DNA of 64,000 nt from Calonectria ilicicola (taxonomy: Eukaryota > Ascomycota > Sordariomycetes > Hypocreales > Nectriaceae). The notes below the pieces were generated by a model. It was not told the origin of the DNA. It was given only the letters and a program-made list of their open reading frames with translations, and made no database searches. Shown piece after piece: positions 24,214-37,207 of the stretch. Position numbers and translations under genes: made by a program. Each line of letters starts with the position of its first letter. Positions within the stretch are counted from its first letter, which is position 1. The stretch covers positions 7,192,001 to 7,256,000 of the forward strand of contig CP085827.1 in assembly GCA_020809705.1 (NCBI GenBank), in the 5' to 3' direction.

Positions 24214-27200
24214 ATGGAGAACCGGATGTCAATGCTCTCAACCGGGTCTTATGGGCAGAGCGCCCACCAAGCTGCCAGTGCACCACACACTATTCTGGCT
24301 TCGGCGACTTCCTTGATGAACTCTGTTCGCCGCGCGTATTTGGATTCGAAACACTTTAATCTTGATTCAACCACAAGTCTTGCTGTCAACACATGGCTAA
24401 ATGAATCACAAGGATACTTGGTGCTGGATAACAAATTGGCTGTTCAAGTTTGGGAACACGCCAAACGCAGAGCTGAGAACCAGTGCATCATTTTAGGGCA
24501 AGTGATAGTCTGCATTTCTCACCAACGAGTCACTAATGATTGTGAACAACAGGTCCCTTCACGAGTCGACCCCGCCAATGCTTCATTCGTTCTTGCAAAC
24601 CTTGCCAGTATTACTCCCCTCATCAATATCTACATCACTCGAGGTTATCAAACCTTTTCTTTATTGCGTAGCGCCCCAAAACCCCTCGATCTCAAGAGCA
24701 TCTGCCCTAGGAGTGACCTTGACGTTGGATTTGACCGGTAACGTTCTTGGAGCCACTCTGGCGCTCTCTAAAAGTGGAGTAGACGTTGTGAAGGGCCTGC
24801 TGAATATAACCGCTGAAACTGGGCATCGCGCATTCGATGTGTTTTACTACCTCCTGGCTTCGTCCTCTACGGTTGCTGAACGGCAATTTTTAGGACTTAA
24901 ATCACCCTCGGAATACGCTCTCCTCGCTCGCTCGGGAACGTTTGAACCCCCTTCATGTTTAGTCGACGACGCAACTGCAGCAGATGATTTCCGCCAGGGG
25001 CTAAAAGAAATTGGAATCAAGGGTGTATTGCATCGTCAGCTCATCTCCACTCTTGTTGGATTGCTGAAGCTTGGTAATGCGCTTGATTACTCCAGCGACT
25101 CAAATGAATTAGAGGAAATCTGCGCTGATGCTGGTGAATTGTTCGGAATGAATCCAGATTTCTTACTTCAACAAAGTACAGAAGATCGGGTCACTCTATG
25201 CGGCGCACTATATGAGGCTCTTGTTGACTGGGTCATCTCGATGGCTAACAAAGCCATTAATGCTGAGCTTCGTGATACGCGAGATGTGGCTGAACTGTCT
25301 TCTCTGCTTGACACTGACACCGTCACTATTACCATTGTCGATGTTTCTGACGTGAAACTTGGCCAAGCTCTTGCGATGGGCACTGTGTTTGATGACAGTA
25401 CTGGAATCAATGCCGAAATGATTAAGGATGGGATCGAACTCCCCTCTGTTGGTTCAAAAATTTTAGCAGAAACGCAACAAGTAGTATCCGAAAGGGTGCT
25501 TGATCTTGGAATGGCTGATGGAATCCAACTTAAAGAACACCAAAATGCAATCGAAAGGAGGGAAGCTATCCTCAGCAGCATTGCAGACGCATCTGAGGAG
25601 GGGATGTTCAAAGAATTAATCGACACGAAGTCCGAAAATATTGATCTTGCTACTGTTGTTGAGTCGAATCGTGTCTGGCATCATCTTTCCATTCATCCAG
25701 TTGACAGCCCCTTGACCACACCAACCTCGCCTTTGCCTTGGTCATCTGGTATTGTATCTCAACAAATTCGATCCTGGAGGCTGGTTGAATGGGCTAATAG
25801 GCGAAATAAATGGCTCAACTATACTGTGGACTTCTTTCTCGACGAGTTTTCCCAACGATACGCCACCATCGGTTGCCAGGATGGCAAGGATGGGATTGAG
25901 AATTGGATACTTACGCGTGGCTGGAACAATGGCCAAATTTTGATTGGCGAAGAGCGTGTTTGGATTCAGGAGAGCACTTGGACAGAAGCCGAGAGCCTTC
26001 TGGATCTGGGAGCGGCTCGGCATTTTCAAGGCAGTTCTGCTGAACAAATGCAAGCTCCTGATATTGCATATATGACGAATCTCAATAACAGTGGGATGTT
26101 AACACCGCAAGGTATTAACAATAATCCTTTTGCTAGCAATGACAATCTTCTGCCGCCTGAAGCGGCTAGGCCTGAGACTAGCCTGAGCCAGAACCGGACC
26201 ATACGCCACCTTGATGGAGACTACGGACTTGGAAATAAAGGAGACCAATACAAAAGCCATGCTTACTACGATTCCAATCAGATGGGTATGGCAGGCCAAG
26301 GTGAAGATGAGGATACCTCTAACAAGCCAAAAAAGATGTCAACTACTCGACGGGCTTGGGTTAACTTTGTCTTGGCGATCACCTTTTGGATTCCGAGTCC
26401 TGCATTGAAGCATTTCGGCCGAATGCGGCGAGCTGACGTTCGACAGGCGTGGCGCGAAAAGTTCGTGTTGTGCCTCTTGATTTTTCTTATAAATTGTCTG
26501 ATTGTATTTTGGATTGTCGGTCTGGGCAAACTTCTCTGTCCAAACCAGAACAAGGCCTGGAACGAAAAGGAGCTCTCGACACACCAAGGAACAAATGACT
26601 TTTATGTGGGAATACATGGTAAAGTATACGATATTACGAAGTTTTATAAACGCCAGCATAGTGACACTGATACCGAAACCACTGCGAGCACTATGATGGA
26701 AGTTGCTGGATTGATATTGGATGACTACTTTGTCGCGCCATTGAATAAAGCTTGCCCGAATCTCGGTATTAAAGAAACCACTCGTTTAACTGCCAACAGT
26801 ACACCTGAGTACACTTCTGCAGTGCATACTTCTGGCTATTATGCCACTGATAGCACTAGCGCTCTAGCCAAATCGGACTGGTACTGGACTCATTTTGAGC
26901 CCACAATCAAGGAGTACTACAAGGGCGATCTTGTTTGGAAGTCAAAAAAAGTCAAATCAGAGGGTGAAAACGATGATCACATGTGGGCCAGATATGGCAA
27001 CAAAATCTATGACTTGACTGACTACTTCTACACACTCGATCTGTACGACAGCTCCTCCACATATGAGTTTCTTGACAGTGATCTTACAGATCTATGGAAG
27101 AACAATGCTGGGCAGAACATCAAGGATAAACTAGATGATCTAATCTTGGATGCTGCTGGAAACAAAACAAAGCTAAATGATATCAAGAACAGCTGGTATT

Positions 27201-29341
27201 GTATCCAAGAGACCACATATGTTGGCATTACTGATTTCCGTGACACCCCAAGGTGTCAGGTGAACAACTATATTCTCTTGGCCTACACCATTATTATATG
27301 TGTTGTGGTCGGAGTCAAGTTTATCTGTGCCCTCCAGCTCGGGTCGAAAAAGCGTCCGATGCCACAGAACAAGTTTGTCATTTGCCAGGTGCCTGCATAT
27401 ACTGAAGGAGAAGATTCTCTTCGAAAAGCTATTGATTCACTGACAGCCCTGGAATACGACAATAAGCGCAAACTTATTTGCGTTATATGTGATGGTATTG
27501 TGGTCGGACAGGGCAATGACCGCCCAACGCCTAAGATTGTTTTGGACATTCTTGGTGTGGACCCGAAACTTGATCCACCTGCCTTGCCTTTCAAATCTGT
27601 AGGCACAGGCTCTGACCAATTGAACTATGGAAAAGTCTACTCTGGTCTTTATGAATGTGAAGGAAATGTTGTTCCTTATCTTGTTGTTGTTAAGGTTGGT
27701 AAGGAATCTGAGCAGTCAATGGCAAAGCCTGGAAACCGCGGAAAGCGCGATACGCAAGTCTTGCTCATGAGCTTCTTAAACCGCGTCCACCATAATGCTC
27801 CTATGAATGCTCTAGAGCTTGAAATGTTCCATCAAATTAACAATATCATCGGTGTGGACCCGGAACTTTACGAGTATATTCTTATGGTAGATGCCGATAC
27901 TTGCGTCAGAGAGGATTCGTTGAATCGTCTTGTAGCTGCGTGCGCTACCAACGGAAAGATTGCTGGAATTTGTGGAGAAACAAGCCTGAATAATGATGAG
28001 AAAACATGGACAACCATGATTCAAGTCTATGAGTATTTTATCTCCCATCATCTTGCAAAATCATTCGAGTCGTTATTTGGGAGCGTTACTTGTTTGCCTG
28101 GATGGTAAGTGATGAAAAAATCTTTATCATGTTTATGATACTGACATCTCTCCAGTTTCACCATGTACCGAATTAGGACTGCGGAAAAAGGGAAACCCCT
28201 TATTATTTCCGATGATGTTATTAAGGATTATAGTATTTGTGATCTGGACACCTTGCATAAGAAGAATCTTCTTGCTCTTGGTGAAGATCGATACTTAACA
28301 ACACTCATGCTCAAGCACCACTCAACCATGCAATACAAGTTCATACCTGCTGCAAAATGTCAAACAGCCGCTCCCGAGTCTTGGAGCGTCCTCTTGTCTC
28401 AACGACGACGATGGATCAATTCGACTGTTCATAACCTATTTGAACTGGTTACCATCAAAGAGTTGTGTGGCTTTTGTGTTTTTAGTATGCGATTTGTTGT
28501 GTTCCTGGATCTCTTTGGAACAATAATTTTCCCCGCCACTTGCGCCTATCTGATCTATATTATTGTTATGGCGGCGACAAATCAGGGCCAGTTTCCCCTT
28601 ATCTCCATCGTCATGCTTTCTTGCATCTACGGTCTTCAGGTCATTTTCTTCATAATAAAGAGACAGTGGCAGCATATTGGATGGATGATAATCTATTTGT
28701 GTGCTCTGCCTATTTACTCATTCGTTCTTCCTATCTACTCCTTCTGGAACCAGGATAACTTTTCTTGGGGAAATACCCGTGTCGCGATAGGAGAGAAGGG
28801 CCAGAAGCAATTTGTTGCTGTGGATGCTGAACCTTTTGATCCTCGGTCAATTCCCCTGCAGCGATGGGATGATTATGCCATCATGAACAACTTGCCAGGC
28901 CATCGTGCGGTTATACAGCAAGAGATGCAGGACTACTCACTGGGCACTCCGTCTGTGATAGCATCGCAGTATAATGCTCCACGCAGCAATTATGCTTACA
29001 GCATGCGGGATACTAGCCGAAATTTCCCTGAAGATCAATATCAAGCTGCTAACGGCATGGATTATCGTAATTCATTTACACCACTAGGGTATGCACCATC
29101 TCACCAGCCAATACCTTCGCCTCAGCCAATACCATCGACAAGCTTACGCCAAAGCCCTGTGGAAATTAATGAATCAGCGATTTCTGAGGCAGTGCGGTCG
29201 GTCTTGTCCCAGTTTAGTTTGGATCAAGTCACCAAAAAGCAGGTTCTAAATCTTGTGCATCATCGACTTGGGATGGAGATGACTAGCGAGTCCCGAGCAC
29301 TTATTGGGAAAGAAATTGACGATGAGTTAGAGAGAATGTAG
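24214..29341 (+). CDS. Chitin synthase with degenerate myosin-like head, class VII type
   Basis: A plasma-membrane enzyme that polymerises UDP-GlcNAc into chitin. CDS join(24214..24497,24553..28104,28156..29341), 1673 aa. Residues 1 to about 560 resemble the short myosin-like head of class VII enzymes and lack a P-loop. Two membrane segments follow near 691 and 732, a cytochrome-b5-like region from about 776, and another segment near 1001. The catalytic core has [10 protein letters not shown] (about 1207), GEDRY (about 1320) and the signature QRRRW (about 1360). Further membrane helices (1384-1477) and a C-terminal DEK_C domain (1614-1673) complete it. Intron 1 (24498..24552) is GC-AG: a GCAAGT donor joins CIILG to SLHEST, the only choice seen that keeps the frame. 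Intron 2 (51 nt) restores CLPGCFTMYR. The length fits class VII rather than class V (about 1850 aa). Confidence 0.93.
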
Positions 29342-30018
29342 TCAGGAACATATTTACGAGATATTAGGGTTAATAAAAACTGGATTAAAAACGGGTCGAA
29401 GGTTCATGTGCATTTCCAACCATAGAACCGGTTCTGTCAAACTTCTACATAGTGTGAATGTGAGTATTTGACGCTATTTGAAAACTGTTAGGATTGAGTG
29501 AAGCCTGGCTTAGCCTTCCAGTAAACTAAAAATAGCTGCGTTGCATTCATTCTCGCCATTTCGATACTGCCCCAGCTTGGGTGATTCACAGGGGCGTAGC
29601 ACGATACTCTTGTGCTTTTCGTTTGCGAATGGTAATTTTTGCCTGGCCAAGCCTTGCCAAGTCTTGGTTAGCCGTCAACCGTGTTGTCAGAGGCTGGTAT
29701 TGGATGACTCGCATTCGCATGTGGGTATGCCCCGCTACCGGCATCCACATGCCCCATCATAGCGAAGCCACGGGCTAGTTACGTCACCAAGAACAGCGCA
29801 TTCTCGGACAAGAATGTGAATGTCAGAGGCCTCAAACAAGGAAGTAAGCAGAAAGAATAAAGACCTGGCCCGCTGCTTTGAATCCCCAACCATCTTTTGC
29901 GCTCAGTAGCCTTATTTCTCCTTCACACCTCTCTTCTGTACCATTGTGCCTCCAAAGACGCGTTGCAGACTTGGAAGCAGCAAACCCCGCATTCCATCTT
30001 CACCACCATCATCGTTCG
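29342..30018. other. Intergenic, chitin synthase 3' flank / SYLF promoter
   Basis: 677 bp. It ends in a C/T- and CAC/CAT-rich leader before the SYLF start. Short frames here do not resemble proteins. Confidence 0.6.
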
Positions 30019-31855
30019 ATGTCGAATTCAGAAAAGATTCCCGTGCCGCCTGAGGGCGAGCAGCCGCAGCAGGGGGGATTGCTTCCTCTCGCTCCTGTAG
30101 AACAAATCTATCCTCCTCCTCTACCGCACCCCCCCAAGGAAGATCAACACTCGCCACAGTTCGTTCCTCCACCTACATCTGAGAACCAGCAATACTACCC
30201 TCCTCCACCTCCTGGACCTCCGCCGCACCAGCAGCAGCATGTGGATCAATCCGAGCTCCCGCCTTCTTATGACCAAGGGAGCTACATCCCCTCTACGTCA
30301 GAGAAGCAACCGGCTCCAGTTGCACAGCAACAGTCATCTGCTCAACCAACAGAACATACTACATCTGCGGCATACAGTAATGAGAAGCAAGGATTCCCTC
30401 TACCTGTCCAGCAAGGAGAGCACATGGCGTCTGGAGCATCTGGAAAAGAAAAGCAGGAATTTCCTCCTCCTCCTCCCGGACCTCCTCCGCAGTCAGGTCT
30501 TCATCCTAATCCTCTGAACGCCCATCCCGTTGACCCTGCCCAGTCTACACAGGCAACCTACACGATCCCGCAGTACAACCCCGCTGACCCTAGCTTTGCC
30601 CCTCCGCCGTCAGAACAGCCGGAGACCCAGCCCTCACCACCACAACATGCTCCTCCCCCGGATTCGAGTAGCACGCAAGCGGAGCAGCCTCATAAAAAGC
30701 ATGGATGGAGTGAACGTTTCAGCAATCTCAGTCTCAAGGCAGCAGCCCCCATTAATAGCCTCGCGCACATGCTGGGCAGCCAAAGTTTTCTCCCAGAGAC
30801 TGTGGACAAGGAGTGCGAAAAAGCAGCCTCCATCCTTAAAACCTTCTGTAGTAAGTCAAAGTACCCAATCGTGACAATCACTGGTGCAAGGGCTTAAGGA
30901 TGTAACAGAGAAGGGAGTCTACGCGGATCCCGGCTCGGGACAACCCCCCACATCGACCGACCCTAAGGCGGCCGAGACCAACGATGCCATGATCGATCCG
31001 ACAAAGAACAAACCTAAAAGCCGTGTTTTGGTGACGATTCCGCCCAAGGTCATTTCTAAAGCTGTTGGCTTGGCTATCTTCACTACGCTTCGTGCTGGCT
31101 TCAATGTCTCAGGTGCGCTGGGTTCGGGTATCCTAATCGCTCGTCTGCCTGATGGATCATGGGGACCTCCCTCAGCAATCCAGGTGCTGTCAGTCGGAGG
31201 CGGCTTTTCGATCGGCCTAGATATTTACGACTGTGTATGCGTCATCAATAGCCGGGAAGCGCTGGGTGCTTTTACAAAGACCCGTGTTGGTCTAGGCACG
31301 GATCTCGCCGTGGTGGCTGGTCCGTATGGAGCCGGAGGGGCCGTCGAAATCGGAGCATCTGTTGAAAACCGCGAGGGCCGAAAGAAGAAGGACAAAGACG
31401 AGGCGACACCTGAGCCAACGGACCAGACGCTCAAACCCGGTGCTGACAAGAACCAGCGCCGCAGCCTGAGCGCAAGCTCGCTCAAACCCGTCTTCTCGTA
31501 CGTGAAGTCACGCGGATTCTACGCTGGCATCCAGATCGACGGGACGGTTGTGGTTGAGCGCAAGGATGCCAATACGGCGTTTTACGGCGATCGTGTCCCT
31601 GTGGAAAAGATCCTCAAGGGCGAGGTTCCACCACAGGGACCCTCGGGAATGTGGCCTGTGGGAGCGCGTGGCCTTTTGGAGACTTTGAAGGGAGCCGAGG
31701 CAGGGATACTGAGGGAGAAGGAGAAGGAGAAGGATAGGGAGCAAGATGCCCCTGTAGCCGGACCGAGCACCAGAGGCAGTGGTACGGAGAACCCCCCAGC
31801 TTATGTGGATGATGGGATTCAACGTCCTGGGGTTGGAGATCACAAATACAGGTAG
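30019..31855 (+). CDS. Proline-rich SYLF (YSC84-like) domain protein
   Basis: CDS join(30019..30850,30891..31855), 598 aa. The first 250 residues are rich in P, Q and E with runs such as PPPPPGPPP, likely ligands for SH3 or WW domains. A SYLF/DUF500 domain (lipid- and actin-binding, known from yeast Ysc84/Lsb3) spans about residues 265-505: CEKAASILKTFC, IPPKVISKAVGLAIFT, GSGILIARLPDGSWGPPSA, FTKTRVGLGTDLAVVAGP and SRGFYAGIQIDGT. The 40-nt intron (gtaagt ... gtgcaag) has phase 1 and makes the junction codon AGG. Unlike yeast Ysc84 no C-terminal SH3 domain follows; the tail is charged (EKEKEKDRE). Probable role at endocytic actin patches or membranes, by family inference. The start was chosen at the first ATG that leads into the proline-rich part. 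Confidence 0.88.
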
Positions 31856-34090
31856 CCGGGTGGCTTGGCTGGTATGACGACATTTGTTGCGACCGGACCA
31901 TAATGATCATGGCCGTTTTCCCACCGTTTCATTTTTTTTGCTCATTTTAGCCATAATTGATTGAGAAGAAAAAAGCCCCTTCCCAAGAATATTAATAAGT
32001 AAAAAGAAAGAGAGATGCCACCTAAAGTGAATAACGCAGACGCGTCTCGTTTCAGGACCTGGTTCTTCGTCCAATGGGCGATGTGGTGCTTACGTAGACA
32101 GTACGAAGACTGCAGACAGCTCACGTTACAGAGGAGAGAGGGAGGGGGTGGGCATGTATAGGCCCACCTGCTACAAAGTGCCAGTCAATAGACCAGACGA
32201 TGAAGACGGTGAATGCCACAAGCTGGATTGGCCAACCCGACTGTGATGGCTGACCATGCGCAACTATAATTTATGCTTGCGGTTATGGCGATGTGCGCAG
32301 ATAAAGTCAGAAACGGGAGGTGGATGGCTCTCATGATGTCAGTCGTGCAAGGGTCACGCCTAGTTCCGGGCGTCTATCCTACTCGACAGATGTGAGTGGA
32401 TCAAATGCCGATGGCGCGTCAAGTTGAACTAAAGCTGCCACTGGCCCAATGTTTCGGTGACGATCGAGAGGCTTAGGCTGCTTGTTGGTTATGCATTGCG
32501 TTTCCCCAGGCTTTTGATTTTCCTTTCGTTTGCCCCGCTAACGCCCTCGGCTCGATACTGGGTGCACTAACGGCAAGGGATTGGCTCAAGCTGCCGCTAC
32601 GGTTTATGTGCGCCACTTTTCCATCGTCTTTGTTGCCAATGATGGCATTGCAGTGTCTCAAGCCCACGTCAGCCAACGGCTACGACGTGCCGTTGTCCCT
32701 TGCGTTTGCAGCCTTTTACGAGGGCGTGGTGAGAGGGGTGGGTGGTGGAATGATGGGAGAGGAACAGACGCGCGGTTCCGGTTTGGAGCGCCATCGTCGC
32801 TTTGTCTGTGCCGTAGAACATGTCGCTGAATTAGCGTTTTCGTACAAATATCTTTGTGTGGGGGGCTGTGTGAGTGAGGGTGATGGTAGTGGTGATGGTG
32901 GTGGAGGGTGAAGGGTGAAGGGTGAACGAAAACCATGCGTGCGTGTGTAACGCACACACATACGCACATACACACACCTACTCCCACACTCACACACACA
33001 GACGCTTCAATGTCTCTTTTTGGATAGTGGTTAGTTTATTTCCTTTTTCTCGTGTGTTCGGAGCAGCAGCCGAGCAGTAGAGACTTGAGACGAACCTCGG
33101 GCTTGTCACAAGTGTATTAGACTAGGTCGCAGATGATGATATTCTTGAAACACAACGCTGTAACTCTGGCTGCGGTAACGCTGTGCCGCCGCCGCAATGA
33201 AAGGCCTCCAATCGGGTTATTGTTCTGGAAGCACTCCGAGGGCGCTTGGATATCCCGCGGTGCTGCAGGGCCGCGTTTCACATGCCCACGTTCCTTGCCT
33301 CCCATTGACGAGCCCCCTGCAAACGGATGGGTTAGCGAATGCTTGTTGGCTGCGACCTGCGCGTCGCCAGGGAGGGCACCTGTTGTTTCTGGCGTGTGCG
33401 CCTCGTTCTTGGCTTCGCCCTGGCCACGACTGTTCCACTGCAACTCCACCATCATGTTCTCCCCCAACCGCCCGTCTCGCCACCAATCAGCCTATGTCGC
33501 ACTGTCGTCGTAACTGACTGCTCCCAGACAATTATGGACCCGGACGAATACTCCCTTCCCATCCATCCCATCTGTCCCGCCGCGCGCGGAATGCGATTTG
33601 GCATGAGTCTCAGCTAACGAGGCATGCACTGTGCTGTGTGTGGCATGCGGCCCACCGTGATAAATGTCTGATATGTATACCCAGGTGCTGCTCCAAAGAC
33701 GCTCGTAAAAAAAAAACTCTGGTACATCCCCATGTCAGAGCCTCCCCAGCCCAGGGGTTCAAAGACCAACATCATCTTCAGAGCCTCCCTTCTTCCCTTT
33801 TCCTCCTCCCCCAAACCCCGACTCACTGCTTTTCACCCGTTTCCTTTTGTTTCAAACCCTCCCACCAGGCCTGGACGCCGGTCTTTGCACTTCGATTCCA
33901 TTGCTTGATTGTGTTTCAATTAATCTGCCTCCCCCTTGAAAGCCTTGGCAGACACTCGAATTTTATTTATCCCCCATCTTCTCTGTCTGCAGGCGGACTA
34001 ATCAGCGCTGTGTCATTTCTCGTCTTGGCCCAACTTCACGACCACCTCCCACACTCTCGACGACGATTTCGAGCAACCGCCGCCGCCATC
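31856..34090. other. Long intergenic region with CA/TG microsatellite and GT31 leader
   Basis: About 2.2 kb. It contains a tandem ggtgaag/gggtgaag motif (about 32,900-32,925), an imperfect CA/TG microsatellite (about 32,938-33,002), and a long C/T-rich leader just before the GT31 start. An open frame from 33,638 joins the GT31 gene, but its first 151 codons look like untranslated leader. Confidence 0.55.
32938..33002. repeat. Imperfect CA/TG microsatellite
   Basis: A dense run of cacacaca / tgtg units, interrupted by single-base variants such as tacgcac, between the SYLF and GT31 genes. Confidence 0.8.
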
Positions 34091-35737
34091 ATGGGTGCCA
34101 GATTAAAGACCTCGCTTCGTCTCAACATGAGGCATCCCCTAAACAGGGCAATGGTTTTCTCCATTTGCGTCCTGTTCTTCTTGTCCTTGATGCTGCGGCC
34201 CGAGTCGTCATTTGTTGGCAAGCGACTGTTTGGGGGCTCCAAGGGTAAGACTACCAAGCACATCAACGAAATCGTTGCTCTTGATGACGACCCTTTGTCC
34301 CCGAGCCCCTTCATGGATGTTGAGCTTGATCCCATCAGTACCCATGAGATGGATTGTACTATTGATGCCACTCACCTAGCCGAACTTCGTAAGCGTCATG
34401 ACTTGTCTTACACGGTACAGTACCTCAAACGTTACGTGCGCTTCAAGCGTACCGACGGCCTCGAGCGTGCTAGCATGACTAAGGTCAACCAGACCTTGGT
34501 TTCTGGCAAGTTTAAGACGGTTCAGGTTGGTCGAAAATACCAGAAGGAGTCATGCCCCGAGCCCCTCGAGCTGCCTGTTCCCAAGTCAGGCTTCCCTGCT
34601 ACTGTCAATGCATCCGACTTCATCTTCGGCGTCTCGACAAGCTATGAGCGCTTCATGAACCCAGAGACCACCCCCATTGGCGAATGGATCTACTGGCTCA
34701 CCGACAGCCATGGCCACACCAACGGGGCTCATCTGGTGCTGATGCTCATCGATGCAACCGACCATCAACTACAGGAAGTGGCCAATCTGCTGGGTGATGT
34801 TGGTATCAATGTCGACGTTTTCCACTCTGATTCGGGCACCGAAATGGCCGTTCGATACGTGACGCTCGTCCCCACCCTTTTCACCCACCGCGAAGCCTCG
34901 AGGAAGAAGTGGCTTGTAACTTGCGATGACGATACCTTTTTCCCGAGCATGCACGGCTTGATTGAGAAACTCAAGACCTACGACGCCGATCGACCCATGT
35001 ACATTGGAACACTGTCCGAAGACGCTGGTGCCGTCGAGCGTCATGGATCACAGGCTTTTGGCGGTGCTGGGGTGTTTCTCTCGCTTCCTCTGGCCGAGAA
35101 GATTGCTGAACACTACGAGGACTGTGTCAGCGAGAAGAACATCCACAAGGCCAACTCAGGCTGGGGTGCACAGGGCGATATTCTTCTCCGCAATTGCATC
35201 TACGGCCACACTGATACCCGTCTAACCAACCTTTGGGACCTCTGGCAGCTCGACTTCCTAGGTGACCCCAGCGGCTTCTACGAATGGGGACACAAGCCCC
35301 TCTCGCTACACCACTATCGCGGCCGCGGCTGGCACCTGTCACGTCCCGTGGCGATGACCAAGATCGCCCATACGTGCGGCGAGGACTGCACCATGCTGCG
35401 CTTCAACACTCGTGACGATTTTATTGTGTCAGGCTACTCAGTCGCTCAGTATCCCGAAGGCATGAACTTCGACCACCGTCAGATGGAGGCTACACTATGG
35501 GCACCAGCCCCAAACCGTGGTTGGAACTTTGACTACATGTTCGGTCCGCAACGACCATCGCTCCACAAGACAGGTCGTAAGATGGCCTGGGAGCTCAAAG
35601 AGTCCGAGGTCAACCCAGACGGTTCTGTGATCCAAACATACATTCGCCATAAGCATGATGATCGCTGGATTGGTAAGGATGAGAAGCCAATGAGCAAGGT
35701 GGATGGTGTCATTGAACTTGTATGGATTCCTTCATAG
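34091..35737 (+). CDS. GT31 / fringe-like glycosyltransferase, type II membrane protein
   Basis: 548 aa, single exon. The start at 34,091 lies in the strong context gccgccatcATGG and is followed by a hydrophobic anchor (residues 20-35), a Golgi type II layout. The lumenal part has the fringe/DUF604 pattern: a metal-binding CDDDTFFP at 278-284, then FGGAGVFLSLPLAEKI, SGWGAQGDILLRNCIYG and PLSLHHYRG. Fringe-type enzymes transfer a sugar from a UDP-sugar, and the DDD triplet fits the DXD rule. The acceptor in fungi is not known to me. The frame continues upstream to 33,638, but that extension is low-complexity leader and is not taken as protein. Confidence 0.87.
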   Translation: MGARLKTSLRLNMRHPLNRAMVFSICVLFFLSLMLRPESSFVGKRLFGGSKGKTTKHINEIVALDDDPLSPSPFMDVELDPISTHEMDCTIDATHLAELRKRHDLSYTVQYLKRYVRFKRTDGLERASMTKVNQTLVSGKFKTVQVGRKYQKESCPEPLELPVPKSGFPATVNASDFIFGVSTSYERFMNPETTPIGEWIYWLTDSHGHTNGAHLVLMLIDATDHQLQEVANLLGDVGINVDVFHSDSGTEMAVRYVTLVPTLFTHREASRKKWLVTCDDDTFFPSMHGLIEKLKTYDADRPMYIGTLSEDAGAVERHGSQAFGGAGVFLSLPLAEKIAEHYEDCVSEKNIHKANSGWGAQGDILLRNCIYGHTDTRLTNLWDLWQLDFLGDPSGFYEWGHKPLSLHHYRGRGWHLSRPVAMTKIAHTCGEDCTMLRFNTRDDFIVSGYSVAQYPEGMNFDHRQMEATLWAPAPNRGWNFDYMFGPQRPSLHKTGRKMAWELKESEVNPDGSVIQTYIRHKHDDRWIGKDEKPMSKVDGVIELVWIPS

Positions 35738-37207
35738 AGACAGGTGATTTCGACAATATCTGGCTGTTTTTTTTCTTTACGTTAAGAGAGCAGGAGTTCA
35801 GGGCGTTTTTTTTTTGTTTTTTTGGGAACACTACGATCCAAAGGCGTGGAATGGATGATACCTGGGTTCGCTGGGGCTATTTGAAACTACATTCGCATTG
35901 TCGTCAAACATGTCGGTAGAATTACGCACTGCGCCACTGGAGGATTAGGAGGCGGCCTGTAATTTTCATCTAACAAAAGTGATGGGATCAATAAAATGAA
36001 GGGTTTCGTTGGACTAATTAATTGGGCTCTAACTTAATTAACCATTAGTACTTGCGTCGTGCAGCATTGATTAAGCCGTCTAACCGCGGTAAACTTTCGC
36101 TCTCATTTCTGGTTCTCTTCTCAGCATTGCATTCATTCTTTGTATAACAACTTGTGGAAATAGGGCACAGCCGCCCATAAACATTATGTTAATAAAACTC
36201 TCATAAAACAATGATTCAAGAACATGGCTAAGCATTTGCGACCTGGTGTGTAATTATCACAGGTTATCCAAGTGGCCTCACAGTCGCCTAAGAATTGAAC
36301 ACAATATAAGCAATATGTAGCACAGGAATCTCAAATATTTCTATGAAAAGCTGCATGTGAACTCTGCGGTTTCTTTCTCTCTTCTTTCTCCATCTTTTTT
36401 TTTTTTTTTTTGAAGCAATGAGCGCGTTGAGGCGCACAGCGTTCTCTCTGAATAGAAATATCTCATCTATACACTTTAGAACAGTTCTGTCGATACAGTG
36501 TCAATTTTCCTAAAAGTGAAACGGCAATTGTTGATATTTTTAGCATTGGTGATTTACATCAAAATAGGCCGTCATTTCATGCAACGTGGTTGAACTTGCT
36601 CATACATGGATTGTGCAATTATCTGCCCCCTTGGATTATGGTCCTTTCAAAAGCTCTAAAAGCTGAATTTTTGGGCACCATCAATCACCTACAATATGAC
36701 GCTGTGCCAGTAGTATAGGAGTGTTTCTCCTCCTTATTATGTATGCCGGAAATATTACACCCGGTGTAATGAAGGCGGCGTATTTTTTTTTCGTGTTTTA
36801 TGTTATGCGATTCTAGGGTGGGCTGAGAATAAAGCGGCCTCTTGTCCCTCTCCATCATAATGCAGGCAGGTAAATAGGGCTCTGCTTCACCTCTGGTTGG
36901 CTTTGTTCGTCTTTCTTTTCTTTTTCCTGTTGTAGCTTCCGCCTCCTACTTTCCTCCCTCTCAGATTTTCCTGTCCGTCTGGCCTTCCAAAGAGTTAGAC
37001 CGTTACCCAAGAAAGCAGTGAAGCACTTGGGGCCGACAGCGGTAGCGGTGGCTCACATCCTTCCTAGTCAGCAATCGCCACAAGCTAACCCGCTTAGTCA
37101 ACCCCCCCCACCACCCACCAATGCCCCGCCGCCATGGCACCCTCACGAAATGAAGTCATCGGAGCTTTCTCCCCCAAACAAGCTCTGCAGCTCAGTCGCA
37201 AGCAGCC
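35738..37207. other. Intergenic AT-rich spacer, GT31 / palA
   Basis: About 1.47 kb. It has T-runs at about 35,770, 35,810 and 36,390-36,411 and an AT-rich body; the palA 5' leader from about 36,900 is C/T-rich. No coding sequence or RNA gene is recognised. Confidence 0.55.

Noticed and set aside
33638..34090. N-terminal extension of the GT31 enzyme by 151 codons
   Set aside because: C/T-rich leader composition; the ATG at 34,091 has an excellent context and directly precedes the membrane anchor.
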